Source of the DNA: an uncultured Bacteroidota bacterium | Lineage (GTDB): Bacteria > Bacteroidota > Bacteroidia > Flavobacteriales > Flavobacteriaceae | DNA length: 51,647 bases | Assembly (NCBI GenBank): GCA_902619855.1 | Contig: CACNGE010000008.1 | Span: 1-51,647, forward strand | Reading direction: 5' to 3' | Shown here: one piece after another, positions 39,551 through 46,532 of the stretch | Numbering within the stretch: position 1 is the first letter of the stretch | Layout of the letters: each line of letters begins with the position of its first letter | Position numbers and translations under genes: made by a program | Notes under the pieces: generated by a model | Database searches by the model: none | Told to the model about the DNA's origin: nothing | The model's input: only the letters and a program-made list of their open reading frames with translations

Positions 39551-39581
39551 CTAAGGCCAACGGCAAAAGCCGTGGCCTTAG
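39551..39581 (-). terminator. hairpin (attenuator or processing site) between rplL and rpoB
   Basis: CTAAGGCCA and TGGCCTTAG plus CGGC/GCCG form a 13-bp stem with one bulged base and a 4-nt loop. On the minus strand it is followed, after 5 nt, by TTTTT. It starts 20 nt after the rplL stop codon. Its place corresponds to the known partial terminator between rplL and rpoB in E. coli. Confidence 0.7.
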
Positions 39582-39601
39582 TTATGTTTGATGAACAGTG
39601 G

Positions 39602-39979
39602 TTATTTAAGCTCTACCTCTGCTCCAGCTTCTTCTAAAGAAGTTTTTAGGCCTTCTGCCTCGTCTTTAGCTACACCCTCTTTGATTGGGCTTGGTGCGTT
39701 ATCAACCAGTTCTTTAGCTTCTTTCAAACCAAGACCAGTCAATTCCTTAACCAATTTCACCACAGCAAGTTTAGAACCACCTGCGGATTTGAGGATCACG
39801 TCAAATTCTGACTTTTCCTCACCACCAGCGTCACCACCTGCAGCAGGGCCACCAGCAACTGCAACTGCAGCAGCGGCAGGCTCAATGCCATATTCTTCTT
39901 TTAAAATTTCTGCCAACTCATTCACTTCTTTTACAGTGAGGTTGACCAACTGTTCTGCAAAATCTTTTAAATCTGCCAT
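39602..39979 (-). CDS. rplL: 50S ribosomal protein L7/L12
   Basis: This is the stalk protein that recruits translation factors, 125 residues. The N-terminal dimerisation helix pair ([26 protein letters not shown]) is followed by an Ala/Gly-rich hinge (residues about 34-52), then the globular domain [13 protein letters not shown]...[24 protein letters not shown]. The sequence is complete. It lies 36 nt after rplJ. Confidence 0.98.
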   Translation of the reverse strand: MADLKDFAEQLVNLTVKEVNELAEILKEEYGIEPAAAAVAVAGGPAAGGDAGGEEKSEFDVILKSAGGSKLAVVKLVKELTGLGLKEAKELVDNAPSPIKEGVAKDEAEGLKTSLEEAGAEVELK

Positions 39980-40015
39980 TTTGAACGTATTTATTATAAA
40001 TTTATGTTAACAATT

Positions 40016-40537
40016 TTATGCTTCCTTTTTAGCAAGCGTTTTTATAATTCCAGCGAGGGCTCCACCACTTGATTGAAGTGCAGAAACCACATTTTTTGCA
40101 GGCGATTGAAGCAGGGTAATAATTTCCCCAATCAATTCATCCTTAGACTTAATGTTGACAAGTGCGTCTATTTGGTCATCGCCCAAATAAACAGCTTCCT
40201 CGATATAAGCACCTTTCAAAATTGGGCGTTCCGATTTCTTGCGAAAGTCTTTGATTAACTTGGCAGGTCCATTTCCTGATTCAGAAAACATCATTGCTGT
40301 GTTTCCTTTGAGGACACCTGTTAGGTCACCAAAATCTTTATCTGAAGCTTCCATGGCTTTTGCCAACAATGTATTCTTAACAACTATCAGCTTTACACCC
40401 GCCTTAAAACATGCGCGACGCAAGTTTGAAGTCGTGAGGGCATCCAAATCAGAAACATCTGTTAAATAGATGTTTTGGCTTTCTGCCAACTGTGCTGTTA
40501 GGTCTTCGATAGCTTTTACTTTATCTTGTTTTGTCAT
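40016..40537 (-). CDS. rplJ: 50S ribosomal protein L10
   Basis: This stalk base protein binds 23S rRNA and L7/L12 dimers; 173 residues. It starts MTKQDKVKAIEDLTAQLAES and carries VVKNTLLAKAM and GGALAGIIKTLAKKE at the C-terminal L12-binding helix. Only 20 nt separate it from rplA, leaving no room for the long L10 leader that regulates this operon in E. coli. Confidence 0.98.
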   Translation of the reverse strand: MTKQDKVKAIEDLTAQLAESQNIYLTDVSDLDALTTSNLRRACFKAGVKLIVVKNTLLAKAMEASDKDFGDLTGVLKGNTAMMFSESGNGPAKLIKDFRKKSERPILKGAYIEEAVYLGDDQIDALVNIKSKDELIGEIITLLQSPAKNVVSALQSSGGALAGIIKTLAKKEA

Positions 40538-40557
40538 AATATCAAATTCGCTATCAG

Positions 40558-41247
40558 TTAAAAATCTTTAAATTCCACAGGGATGCCTGGACTCATTGTA
40601 CTCGACAAGGATACACTTTTGATGTACACTCCTTTTGCGCTTGAAGGTTTGAGTTTGACCAATGTCTGCAAGAGTTCATTAGCGTTGCCCAAGATTTTAT
40701 CAGCATCAAAAGAAACTTTTCCTATCGAGGCATGTACGATGCCTGTTTTGTCGACTTTAAAATCAATCTTACCACCTTTCACGTCGCTAACGGCCTTGCC
40801 CACATCCATCGTAACGGTTCCCGTTTTTGGATTAGGCATCAAACCGCGAGGACCAAGCACACGACCCAAAGGCCCTAGCTTACCCATGACACTTGGCATG
40901 GTAACGATAACATCAACGTCTGTCCATCCATCTTTGATTTTCTGCAAATATTCATCTAGTCCCACATAATCGGCTCCAGCTTCTTTTGCTTCGGCTTCCT
41001 TATCGGGTGTGACAAGGGCTAATACCGAAACAGTTTTACCAGTTCCGTGTGGAAGAGTAACTACACCACGTACCATTTGGTCAGCTTTTCGAGGGTCTAC
41101 ACCCAAGCGAACAGCCAAGTCAACAGACGCGTCAAACTTTGTGGTCGTTATCTCTTTAACCAACGAAGCAGCATCTGACAAGGAATACAAGCTCGCACGA
41201 TCTATTTTAGATAGTGCCTCTTTTCTTTTTTTGGAAATTTTTGCCAT
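40558..41247 (-). CDS. rplA: 50S ribosomal protein L1
   Basis: L1 forms the mobile stalk near the E site; 229 residues. Conserved segments are [32 protein letters not shown], the [14 protein letters not shown] block and the terminal [17 protein letters not shown]. In other bacteria L1 represses its own operon; no obvious target stem was identified here. It lies 17 nt after rplK. Confidence 0.98.
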   Translation of the reverse strand: MAKISKKRKEALSKIDRASLYSLSDAASLVKEITTTKFDASVDLAVRLGVDPRKADQMVRGVVTLPHGTGKTVSVLALVTPDKEAEAKEAGADYVGLDEYLQKIKDGWTDVDVIVTMPSVMGKLGPLGRVLGPRGLMPNPKTGTVTMDVGKAVSDVKGGKIDFKVDKTGIVHASIGKVSFDADKILGNANELLQTLVKLKPSSAKGVYIKSVSLSSTMSPGIPVEFKDF

Positions 41248-41264
41248 TGTATTTCAATTGATGG

Positions 41265-41702
41265 TTAAAAAGGAACTTGACCTTTTACTGTTAGCCCCAT
41301 TGATCTAGCGGTTCCTGCAACCATTTTCATGGCTGATTCAACCGTAAATGCATTTAAATCCTGCATTTTGTCTTCAGCAATGTTGCGCACTTGATCCCAA
41401 GTCACGCTTGCTACTTTGCTTCGGTTGGGTTCGCCTGATCCTTTTTTAACCTTAGCGGCTTCCAATAGTTGAACGGCTGCAGGTGGTGTCTTTACTACAA
41501 ACTCAAATGATTTGTCTGCATAGACGGAGATCACGACTGGCAGTACTTTTCCAGCTTTTTCTTGGGTTCTTGCATTAAACTGTTTGCAGAACTCCATTAT
41601 GTTCACTCCTGCGGCACCTAAAGCGGGTCCAACCGGTGGCGATGGATTCGCTGCACCTCCCCTGACTTGTAGCTTTACTACTTTACTTACTTCTTTTGCC
41701 AT
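41265..41702 (-). CDS. rplK: 50S ribosomal protein L11
   Basis: L11 is part of the GTPase-associated centre; 145 residues. The N-terminal proline-rich block ([28 protein letters not shown]) and the C-terminal RNA-binding domain ([25 protein letters not shown]) are both complete. It lies 62 nt after nusG. Confidence 0.98.
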   Translation of the reverse strand: MAKEVSKVVKLQVRGGAANPSPPVGPALGAAGVNIMEFCKQFNARTQEKAGKVLPVVISVYADKSFEFVVKTPPAAVQLLEAAKVKKGSGEPNRSKVASVTWDQVRNIAEDKMQDLNAFTVESAMKMVAGTARSMGLTVKGQVPF

Positions 41703-41764
41703 TATTTAAATGTTTTGACCTCGCCGCATGGAAGCTGCTTTGAAATCGGATAATTGTAACACTT

Positions 41765-42316
41765 TTATATCTTCTCAACTTGCATGTAGGATAGTTCAAG
41801 TGGTGTTTTTCGTCCAAAAATTTTCACCATCACTTCCAACTTGCGTTTTTCTTCATTAATTTTTTCTATTGTTCCATTAAATCCATTAAAAGGACCATCG
41901 ATCACTTTGACAGTTTCTGAAAGCGTGAACGGAATCGCAACGTTGTCTGACTGAACAGCCAATTCATCTACTTTTCCGAGCATCCTGTTGACCTCCGATT
42001 CGCGAAGGGGAACAGGTTCACCTCCTTTGGTTTCTCCCAAAAATCCAATCACATTTGTAATTGAACGAATCACGTGTGGAACTTCTCCTGCCAAGTTGGC
42101 TTTCACCATTATGTATCCAGGGAAAAACACACGCTCCTTATTAATTTTTTTTCCTTTACGGATTTGTATTACTTTTTCTGTGGGAACCAAAACATCAGCG
42201 ACAAAACTCGAGAGACCGTGTCTGTCGATTTCAGACTCTATATAGGTCTTAATTTTGTTTTCTTGGCCACTAACTGTCCGAACAACATACCACTTTTTTA
42301 CATCTGTATCAGTCAT
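41765..42316 (-). CDS. nusG: transcription termination/antitermination protein NusG
   Basis: NusG joins the transcribing polymerase to Rho or to the leading ribosome. The 183-residue protein has the NGN domain (KKWYVVRTVSGQENKIKTYIE, ERVFFPGYIMVKANL, FLGETKGGEPVPL) and a C-terminal KOW domain (VIDGPFNGFNGTIEKINEE). It follows secE after 9 nt in the usual order. Confidence 0.98.
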   Translation of the reverse strand: MTDTDVKKWYVVRTVSGQENKIKTYIESEIDRHGLSSFVADVLVPTEKVIQIRKGKKINKERVFFPGYIMVKANLAGEVPHVIRSITNVIGFLGETKGGEPVPLRESEVNRMLGKVDELAVQSDNVAIPFTLSETVKVIDGPFNGFNGTIEKINEEKRKLEVMVKIFGRKTPLELSYMQVEKI

Positions 42317-42325
42317 TGTTTCGGA

Positions 42326-42511
42326 TTATGAAATGAGTTCAAAATAAAATTTAACCACTCGTGAAAGAACAGAATCAGCACCCCATATGGCAAGGGAAAA
42401 GAGAATGGAAAACACAATTACGACAGTCGTCAATCGTTGCAACTCGGACCAGGACGTCCAAGTCACATGTTTTTTTAGTTCCTCAAAAGAGTCTTTCACA
42501 TATTGTATCAT
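42326..42511 (-). CDS. secE: preprotein translocase subunit SecE
   Basis: SecE is the small essential clamp subunit of the SecYEG channel; 61 residues. It has one C-terminal transmembrane helix (TTVVIVFSILFSLAIWGADSVL) after an amphipathic segment (VKDSFEELKKHVTWTSWSELQ). The ATG at 42511 is the right start; the open frame continues upstream only through the tRNA-Trp gene. It sits between tRNA-Trp and nusG. Confidence 0.95.
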   Translation of the reverse strand: MIQYVKDSFEELKKHVTWTSWSELQRLTTVVIVFSILFSLAIWGADSVLSRVVKFYFELIS

Positions 42512-42528
42512 AGCAATACTAACTTTTG

Positions 42529-42601
42529 CACGGGTTGAGAGGCTCGAACTCCCGACACCTGGTTTTGGAGACCAGTGCTCTACCAACTGAGCTAAACCCG
42601 T
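42529..42601 (-). tRNA. tRNA-Trp (CCA)
   Basis: On the minus strand, acceptor ACGGGTT/AACCCGT, D arm GCTC/GAGC, anticodon loop CTCCAAA (CCA) and T loop TTCGAGC fold into a standard tRNA with discriminator G, as expected for Trp. It lies between tuf and secE, the conserved flavobacterial position, 17 nt before secE. Confidence 0.97.
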
Positions 42602-42670
42602 CTCTGTTGGTGTTCGCGCTCCTGTACCTAACTTTCGAAGTTCGATACACCTAATCAAAATTTGGTACAA

Positions 42671-42698
42671 AAGGTGTCATGCTGATGCATGACACCTT
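42671..42698 (-). terminator. hairpin terminator between tuf and tRNA-Trp
   Basis: AAGGTGTCATGC and GCATGACACCTT form a perfect 12-bp stem with a 4-nt loop. On the minus strand it is followed by TTTTGT, 23 nt after the tuf stop codon. The short T tract suggests partial readthrough, since no clear promoter for tRNA-Trp-secE is visible. Confidence 0.75.
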
Positions 42699-42721
42699 AT
42701 ATAATGAACGTATAAAATAAT

Positions 42722-43909
42722 TTAGTCTAGGATTTCTGTAACCTGACCAGCTCCTACTGTACGACCTCCCTCACGAATAGCAAATCGCAAACCAACGTTT
42801 AATGCAATTGGTTGGATCAAATCTACCTCGATTGTAAGGTTGTCACCAGGCATTACCATTTCAACTCCACTTGGAAGGTTGATGTTTCCAGTAACGTCTG
42901 TTGTACGGACATAAAACTGAGGACGATAATTGTTATGGAATGGCGTGTGACGTCCACCCTCTTCCTTTTTAAGGATATAAACCTCAGCTTTAAACTTGGC
43001 GTGAGGAGTAACAGAGCCTGGCTTACAAATTACCATACCTCTTTTGATATCAGTTTTCTCGATACCACGTAGAAGAATACCTACGTTGTCACCCGCTTCA
43101 CCACGATCTAATATTTTACGGAACATCTCAACACCAGTAATGGTAGAGTCTAATTTCTCAGCTCCCATACCAATAATGTCTACAGCATCACCAGAGTTAG
43201 CAACACCAGTTTCAATACGACCTGTTGCAACCGTTCCACGACCTGTAATCGAAAATACATCTTCGATTGGCATTAAGAAATCTTTATCGACATCACGCTT
43301 TGGCAATTCGATCCAGTTGTCAACTTCTTCCATGAGCTTCATGACAGATTCAACCCACTTTTGCTCACCATTTAAAGCGCCAAGAGCAGATCCAAGGACC
43401 ACAGGTCCATTGTCTCCATCATAGTCATAAAAGCTAAGCAATTCACGAACTTCCATTTCAACGAGTTCTAAAAGTTCCTCGTCGTCCACCATGTCAGCTT
43501 TGTTTAGGAATACGACAATACGTGGCACCCCAACCTGACGTCCAAGTAGAATGTGCTCACGAGTTTGTGGCATCGGACCATCAGTAGCAGCAACCACAAG
43601 AATTGCTCCGTCCATTTGCGCAGCACCAGTAACCATGTTTTTCACATAGTCGGCGTGACCAGGACAGTCAACGTGTGCATAGTGACGATTAGATGTTTGA
43701 TATTCGACGTGTGAGGTATTGATTGTAATTCCTCTTTCTTTTTCCTCAGGTGCGTTATCAATTTGATCAAAGCTTTTAGCTTCTGAAAATCCAGCGTCAG
43801 CTAGTACTTTGGTGATCGCAGCTGTTAGGGTTGTTTTACCATGGTCAACGTGCCCAATTGTGCCTATGTTTAGGTGGGGTTTCGACCGATCAAAGGTTTC
43901 CTTTGCCAT
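42722..43909 (-). CDS. tuf: elongation factor Tu
   Basis: EF-Tu delivers aminoacyl-tRNA to the ribosome; 395 residues. All G motifs are intact: [36 protein letters not shown] and SALGA. The C-terminal domains end [13 protein letters not shown]. It normally lies immediately after the tRNA-Thr-Tyr-Gly-Thr cluster, but here about 1.8 kb of accessory DNA lies between and tuf has a -7 element of its own. Confidence 0.99.
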   Translation of the reverse strand: MAKETFDRSKPHLNIGTIGHVDHGKTTLTAAITKVLADAGFSEAKSFDQIDNAPEEKERGITINTSHVEYQTSNRHYAHVDCPGHADYVKNMVTGAAQMDGAILVVAATDGPMPQTREHILLGRQVGVPRIVVFLNKADMVDDEELLELVEMEVRELLSFYDYDGDNGPVVLGSALGALNGEQKWVESVMKLMEEVDNWIELPKRDVDKDFLMPIEDVFSITGRGTVATGRIETGVANSGDAVDIIGMGAEKLDSTITGVEMFRKILDRGEAGDNVGILLRGIEKTDIKRGMVICKPGSVTPHAKFKAEVYILKKEEGGRHTPFHNNYRPQFYVRTTDVTGNINLPSGVEMVMPGDNLTIEVDLIQPIALNVGLRFAIREGGRTVGAGQVTEILD

Positions 43910-43941
43910 AATGTTATACGTTTATGCTTTTAAAATGAGCG

Positions 43942-43949
43942 CAAATATA
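43942..43949 (-). promoter_or_regulatory. -7 element TATATTTG of tuf
   Basis: TATATTTG on the minus strand lies 32 nt upstream of the tuf ATG. The -33 position lacks a good TTTG, so only the -7 half is convincing. Confidence 0.5.
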
Positions 43950-44005
43950 ATTATTTATTCTTAACAATCCTTGTTGAGATGTTAAAAATTTTTCTTTTAA
44001 AAACA

Positions 44006-44130
44006 AAGGGCATTCGTGCGACTTTGCTCACGATCAAAATCGGCAAATCACATCAAATGCCCCATGCAGTTTGACATAAGGCCAATGTCAATCAATTTCC
44101 ATTTACAAAGCAAATGGGGTGTATGCCCTT
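44006..44130. repeat. 125-nt imperfect inverted-repeat element
   Basis: Outer arms AAGGGCAT (44006-44013) and ATGCCCTT (44123-44130) are perfect complements. TTTGC and GCAAA pair further in, and TTGACAT/ATGTCAA forms a 7-bp inner hairpin around a 7-nt loop. The piece could fold into one long stem as RNA, or be a small repeat element. No flanking direct repeats were recognised. Confidence 0.4.
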
Positions 44131-44136
44131 ACGTCA

Positions 44137-44400
44137 TTATTGGTTTAAGGATTTTTTATGTTTTTCGGTCAGTTTTTCCACTTCCTTTTCGAATGAAAAG
44201 AAGGGGTTGAAAACAGGGACATAATGAGAGATCAAACCAATGCCCTATCCCATTAGCGATAAAAAGGCCCAGTTGATAAGCTCATTGTCATACAGATCAA
44301 CGCCAAATAAAAAGATGTTGACCAAAATATAAACTAGAAGATGTGAATTGAAGCTGACAATGTTTTCAGCTTTTTCAAGGATTTTTTGTTAATTCACGAT
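44137..44400 (-). pseudogene. decayed 2TM-domain membrane protein gene
   Basis: The minus strand encodes KILEKAENIVSFNSHLLVY, then ILVNIFLFGVDLYDN, NWAFLSLMG, an in-frame TAG (44245-44247, where TGG would give the expected Trp), GIGLISHYVPVFNPFF and a charged tail ending SLNQ (stop 44137-44139). This is the order of the Bacteroidota 2TM domain: charged helix, two membrane helices, then a family-like NPFF and basic tail. Upstream the frame is closed by TAA, which a single extra A in the A run at 44382-44387 would bypass, giving SQYRELTKK. Nonsense plus frameshift argue for a dead gene. A further hydrophobic fragment (ITVIVIILWFYIS, about 44394-44440) may be another remnant. Confidence 0.6.
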
Positions 44401-44493
44401 ATTGAGATATAGAACCACAAGATAATAACTATCACAGTGATTTAAAATACCCAAAAGAAAGTTACCGTGTAAGCTGAGGGAATGATGGCTTCT

Positions 44494-44669
44494 TTATGTC
44501 TTCTTCTTAAAAAATTTAATCTTACCATTTATACCTATGTTAAAGCCCAACCCCATCATAAGCAAACCTTGAAAATAACTGCTATCATATACAGCAATGT
44601 AGAGCCCAAACACAAATAATGCATGAGATACCATGATGTTGGCATAAAATAAAATCTGACTTTATTCAT
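44494..44669 (-). pseudogene. small membrane protein gene with single-base frameshift
   Basis: From the ATG at 44669, which follows a leader shared with the two neighbouring genes, the frame reads MNK and then goes out of phase. Adding one A to the AAA run at 44661-44663 joins it to SQILFYANIMVSHALFVFGL and IAVYDSSYFQGLLMMGLGFN, ending KIKFFKKKT at 44494. The restored protein has 58 residues with one or two membrane helices. Without repair the ATG at 44634 could still give a 46-residue protein. I do not recognise the family. This is either a recent mutation or a sequence error in a homopolymer. Confidence 0.5.
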
Positions 44670-44697
44670 CGTATTGTTTTTAGTGGTACTAATTTAA
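44670..44697 (-). repeat. repeated leader sequence, copy 1
   Basis: Directly upstream of the frameshifted small gene. The minus strand reads TTAAATTAGTACCACTAAAA then ACAATACG before ATG. It matches copy 3 across its length and copy 2 over the last 18 nt. Confidence 0.55.
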
Positions 44698-44708
44698 AAT
44701 TTTTGGAA

Positions 44709-45242
44709 TTACTGTAATGAAAAAAGAAATACTAACCCCATTGATAATACAGCCAAAATACCATACAAGACCCCATCTATAGCTTTTGAAATAGACTTTT
44801 GTCTTGCCCCCTTTTTATATCCTTTTAAATAATCCAAATCATCAATAATTAATTTATTCCTATTGGTAATTCCCATATTATGTGGTTTTTGGTTTGATGT
44901 TACGTATATAAGAAGTATTGGTGCGCCCATAAGGGGAATTGAGGGGATTCCTAAAATTAAATTGCCCATTTGATTTCTTGCGTATCTTTTACCATCTAAA
45001 AATCCAAGACTATATTTTTCTTTTGATGTTAATTCTTGGTCAAAAGTAAGATTCAATATGTCTTTATTTTTAATGGTTTTGATATCTACGCCTACATTCA
45101 TTTTTATTTTATTCCTTCCAATATCTACAACTTGCCCTTGAATATATTTTCCATTTTGTAGAACTACGTAATCGTAGCTAATCTCGTTTGCAAATGTTAA
45201 GCTGCTTATAAATACAGTGATGCATATTATTAATTTTTTCAT
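44709..45242 (-). CDS. hypothetical exported membrane-associated protein
   Basis: This 177-residue protein has a cleavable signal peptide (MKKLIICITVFISSLTFANE). A beta-rich segment (VLQNGKYIQGQVVDIGRNKI, then DIKTIKNKDILNLTF) follows, then two similar motifs each leading into a hydrophobic helix: YSLGFLDGKRYARNQ before residues about 100-118, and YLKGYKKGARQKS before 155-175. The first pattern resembles a widespread Bacteroidota group of exported proteins with an NGxxxxGxV beta-domain. No function is known. It starts after a leader repeated at its two neighbours and lies in the insertion between tuf and the tRNA cluster. Confidence 0.7.
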   Translation of the reverse strand: MKKLIICITVFISSLTFANEISYDYVVLQNGKYIQGQVVDIGRNKIKMNVGVDIKTIKNKDILNLTFDQELTSKEKYSLGFLDGKRYARNQMGNLILGIPSIPLMGAPILLIYVTSNQKPHNMGITNRNKLIIDDLDYLKGYKKGARQKSISKAIDGVLYGILAVLSMGLVFLFSLQ

Positions 45243-45263
45243 CGTATTGTTTTTAATTCACTA
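45243..45263 (-). repeat. repeated leader sequence, copy 2
   Basis: Directly upstream of the 177-residue protein gene. The minus strand reads TAGTGAATTAAAAACAATAC then G before ATG. The last 18 nt match copy 1 with one difference. Confidence 0.5.
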
Positions 45264-45605
45264 AAAGTCTTTAATATAATCTACAATTAAAATCAAAGCA
45301 TAAATTCCAACAATTGGAAGAGATATAAGCACACTTGTTTTTAAATATGAAAGCTTTTGAACTTGTACTTCATAAATCCCCTTTTGAGGTATCTTTAGGG
45401 TTTTTCCATCTCGCGTTGATATATATAGATTTTGTTCATCTTTTTTGACGAAACTACCATCGTATTTCGTTCCATCAATCATAACAACCCTGATTTTTTT
45501 ATATTCATCAGCTTTAACATAATCGTAATGAATGTATTTATATGAAGAACAGCTCTGAAATAAAAAAGAGAAGAAAATTAAACCAAGCGCCAATAGTTTC
45601 TTCAC
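45261..45605 (-). CDS. hypothetical lipoprotein with C-terminal membrane helix
   Basis: This 114-residue protein has a lipoprotein signal peptide (lipobox FQSC, then SSYKYIHYDYV). A short beta-rich domain (IRVVMIDGTKYDGSFVKKDE, then LYISTRDGKTLKIPQKGIYEV) and a C-terminal hydrophobic helix (SVLISLPIVGIYALILIVDYI) follow. The beta-domain has the same [ND]GxKYxG pattern and spacing as the neighbouring 177-residue protein, suggesting distant paralogy. The start is GTG at 45605, in the position where the two other copies of the leader have ATG. Function unknown. Confidence 0.7.
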   Translation of the reverse strand: MKKLLALGLIFFSFLFQSCSSYKYIHYDYVKADEYKKIRVVMIDGTKYDGSFVKKDEQNLYISTRDGKTLKIPQKGIYEVQVQKLSYLKTSVLISLPIVGIYALILIVDYIKDF

Positions 45606-45633
45606 CGTATTTTTTTTATTAGTACTAATTTAA
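45606..45633 (-). repeat. repeated leader sequence, copy 3
   Basis: Directly upstream of the small lipoprotein gene. The minus strand reads TTAAATTAGTACTAATAAAA then AAAATACG before GTG. It differs from copy 1 at only a few positions. Confidence 0.55.
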
Positions 45634-45754
45634 GAAAAAATATAAGTGGTAAAAAACAGGAAAAACTAAAGAATCAAAACAAAGAGTTCACTTTTAGTTC
45701 ACATTGAAGTTTTAAAAAATGACTTTGAATTACGTAACTCTCTGATAATCAATG

Positions 45755-45826
45755 AGCCAATGACGAGATTTGAACTCGTGACCTCTTCCTTACCAAGGAA
45801 ACGCTCTACCCCTGAGCTACATCGGC
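45755..45826 (-). tRNA. tRNA-Thr (GGT)
   Basis: Acceptor GCCGATG/CATTGGC (one G-U), D arm GCTC/GAGC, anticodon loop CTTGGTA (GGT), T loop TTCAAAT. CCA is not encoded. It is the last of four tRNAs transcribed together on the minus strand. Confidence 0.96.
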
Positions 45827-45855
45827 AGTGCAAGTCTTTTGGCTTGACCTTGTAG

Positions 45856-45928
45856 AGCGGGAGACCGGGTTCGAACCGGCGACATTCAGCTTGGAAGGCT
45901 GACGCTCTACCAACTGAGCTACTCCCGC
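45856..45928 (-). tRNA. tRNA-Gly (TCC)
   Basis: Acceptor GCGGGAG/CTCCCGC, anticodon loop CTTCCAA (TCC), T arm GCCGG-TTCGAAC-CCGGT region. It is the third tRNA of the cluster. Confidence 0.96.
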
Positions 45929-45948
45929 ATTATCATAATATTTAGGTG

Positions 45949-46031
45949 TGGGGAGAGCAGGATTCGAACCTGCGAAGGTAAAAACCAACAGATTTACAGT
46001 CTGTCCTCGTTGGCCGCTTGAGTATCTCCCC
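45949..46031 (-). tRNA. tRNA-Tyr (GTA)
   Basis: This class II tRNA of 83 nt has acceptor GGGGAGA/TCTCCCC, anticodon loop CTGTAAA (GTA), a long variable arm as usual for bacterial Tyr, T loop TTCGAAT and discriminator A. Confidence 0.97.
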
Positions 46032-46056
46032 AAAATGTCAATGATCCAAATAGTTG

Positions 46057-46130
46057 AGCCGATGGAGGGACTCGAACCCACGACCTGCTGATTACAAATC
46101 AGCTGCTCTAGCCAGCTGAGCTACATCGGC
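46057..46130 (-). tRNA. tRNA-Thr (TGT)
   Basis: Acceptor GCCGATG/CATCGGC, anticodon loop TTTGTAA (TGT), T loop TTCGAGT. It is the first tRNA of the cluster, just downstream of the promoter. Its 5' sequence is nearly identical to that of the GGT isoacceptor, pointing to local duplication. Confidence 0.97.
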
Positions 46131-46154
46131 AACTGCCGCCCTAAAAGCGGTTTG

Positions 46155-46186
46155 CAAATGTATCTAATTATTTTTTTTTTTTCAAA
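46155..46186 (-). promoter_or_regulatory. promoter of the tRNA-Thr-Tyr-Gly-Thr cluster
   Basis: On the minus strand TTTG (46186-46183), 20 nt (mostly an A run), then TACATTTG (46162-46155). Full consensus match; the expected start is near 46148, about 18 nt before the first tRNA. Confidence 0.85.
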
Positions 46187-46208
46187 GCATTTTTAAATCA
46201 AAAATCTT

Positions 46209-46508
46209 TTACGAAATCCGCAATTTTTCTTTTCGACGTTTCAGCATGCGTTGTGCACTCGACGCAGCCATGTCTAGCGACTTCTCGAACGATTCGCTTT
46301 TTTTGCCAACAACCACATCATCTCCAGGGATGTTGACACGCAATTCAACCGACTTGTTGGTCTGATCATTATGATTGTCGAGATTTAAATACAAGTCAAT
46401 ACTCACAATGCGATCGTAATATAAATTGAGCTTTGACAATCGTTTTTCAATATATTTTTGAAGATTTGAATACATGGAAAAGTGAACAGTTTGAATATTT
46501 ATTTTCAT
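46209..46508 (-). CDS. hpf: ribosome hibernation promoting factor, short HPF/RaiA family
   Basis: This 99-residue protein of the HPF/RaiA family binds the 30S decoding region in resting cells. The pattern is KINIQTVHFSMYSNLQKYIEKRLSKL, then DLYLNLDNHNDQTNKSVELRVNIPGDDVVV and SFEKSLDMAASSAQRMLKRRKEKL. It has only the N-terminal domain (short form). It lies 24 nt after xerC and directly upstream of the tRNA cluster promoter, a standard flavobacterial order. Confidence 0.94.
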   Translation of the reverse strand: MKINIQTVHFSMYSNLQKYIEKRLSKLNLYYDRIVSIDLYLNLDNHNDQTNKSVELRVNIPGDDVVVGKKSESFEKSLDMAASSAQRMLKRRKEKLRIS

Positions 46509-46532
46509 AACTCTCTTGTTTATGCCCCGCGA

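Noticed and set aside
42512-42670. N-terminal extension of secE
   Set aside because: It runs through tRNA-Trp on the same strand and is not protein-like; SecE begins at 42511.
44016-44210. 64-codon open frame on the plus strand in the tuf-upstream gap
   Set aside because: It lies over the inverted-repeat element and antisense to the 2TM remnant, with no family resemblance or promoter.
45806-46081. 91-codon open frame on the minus strand
   Set aside because: It is simply the translation of three tRNA genes and their spacers.
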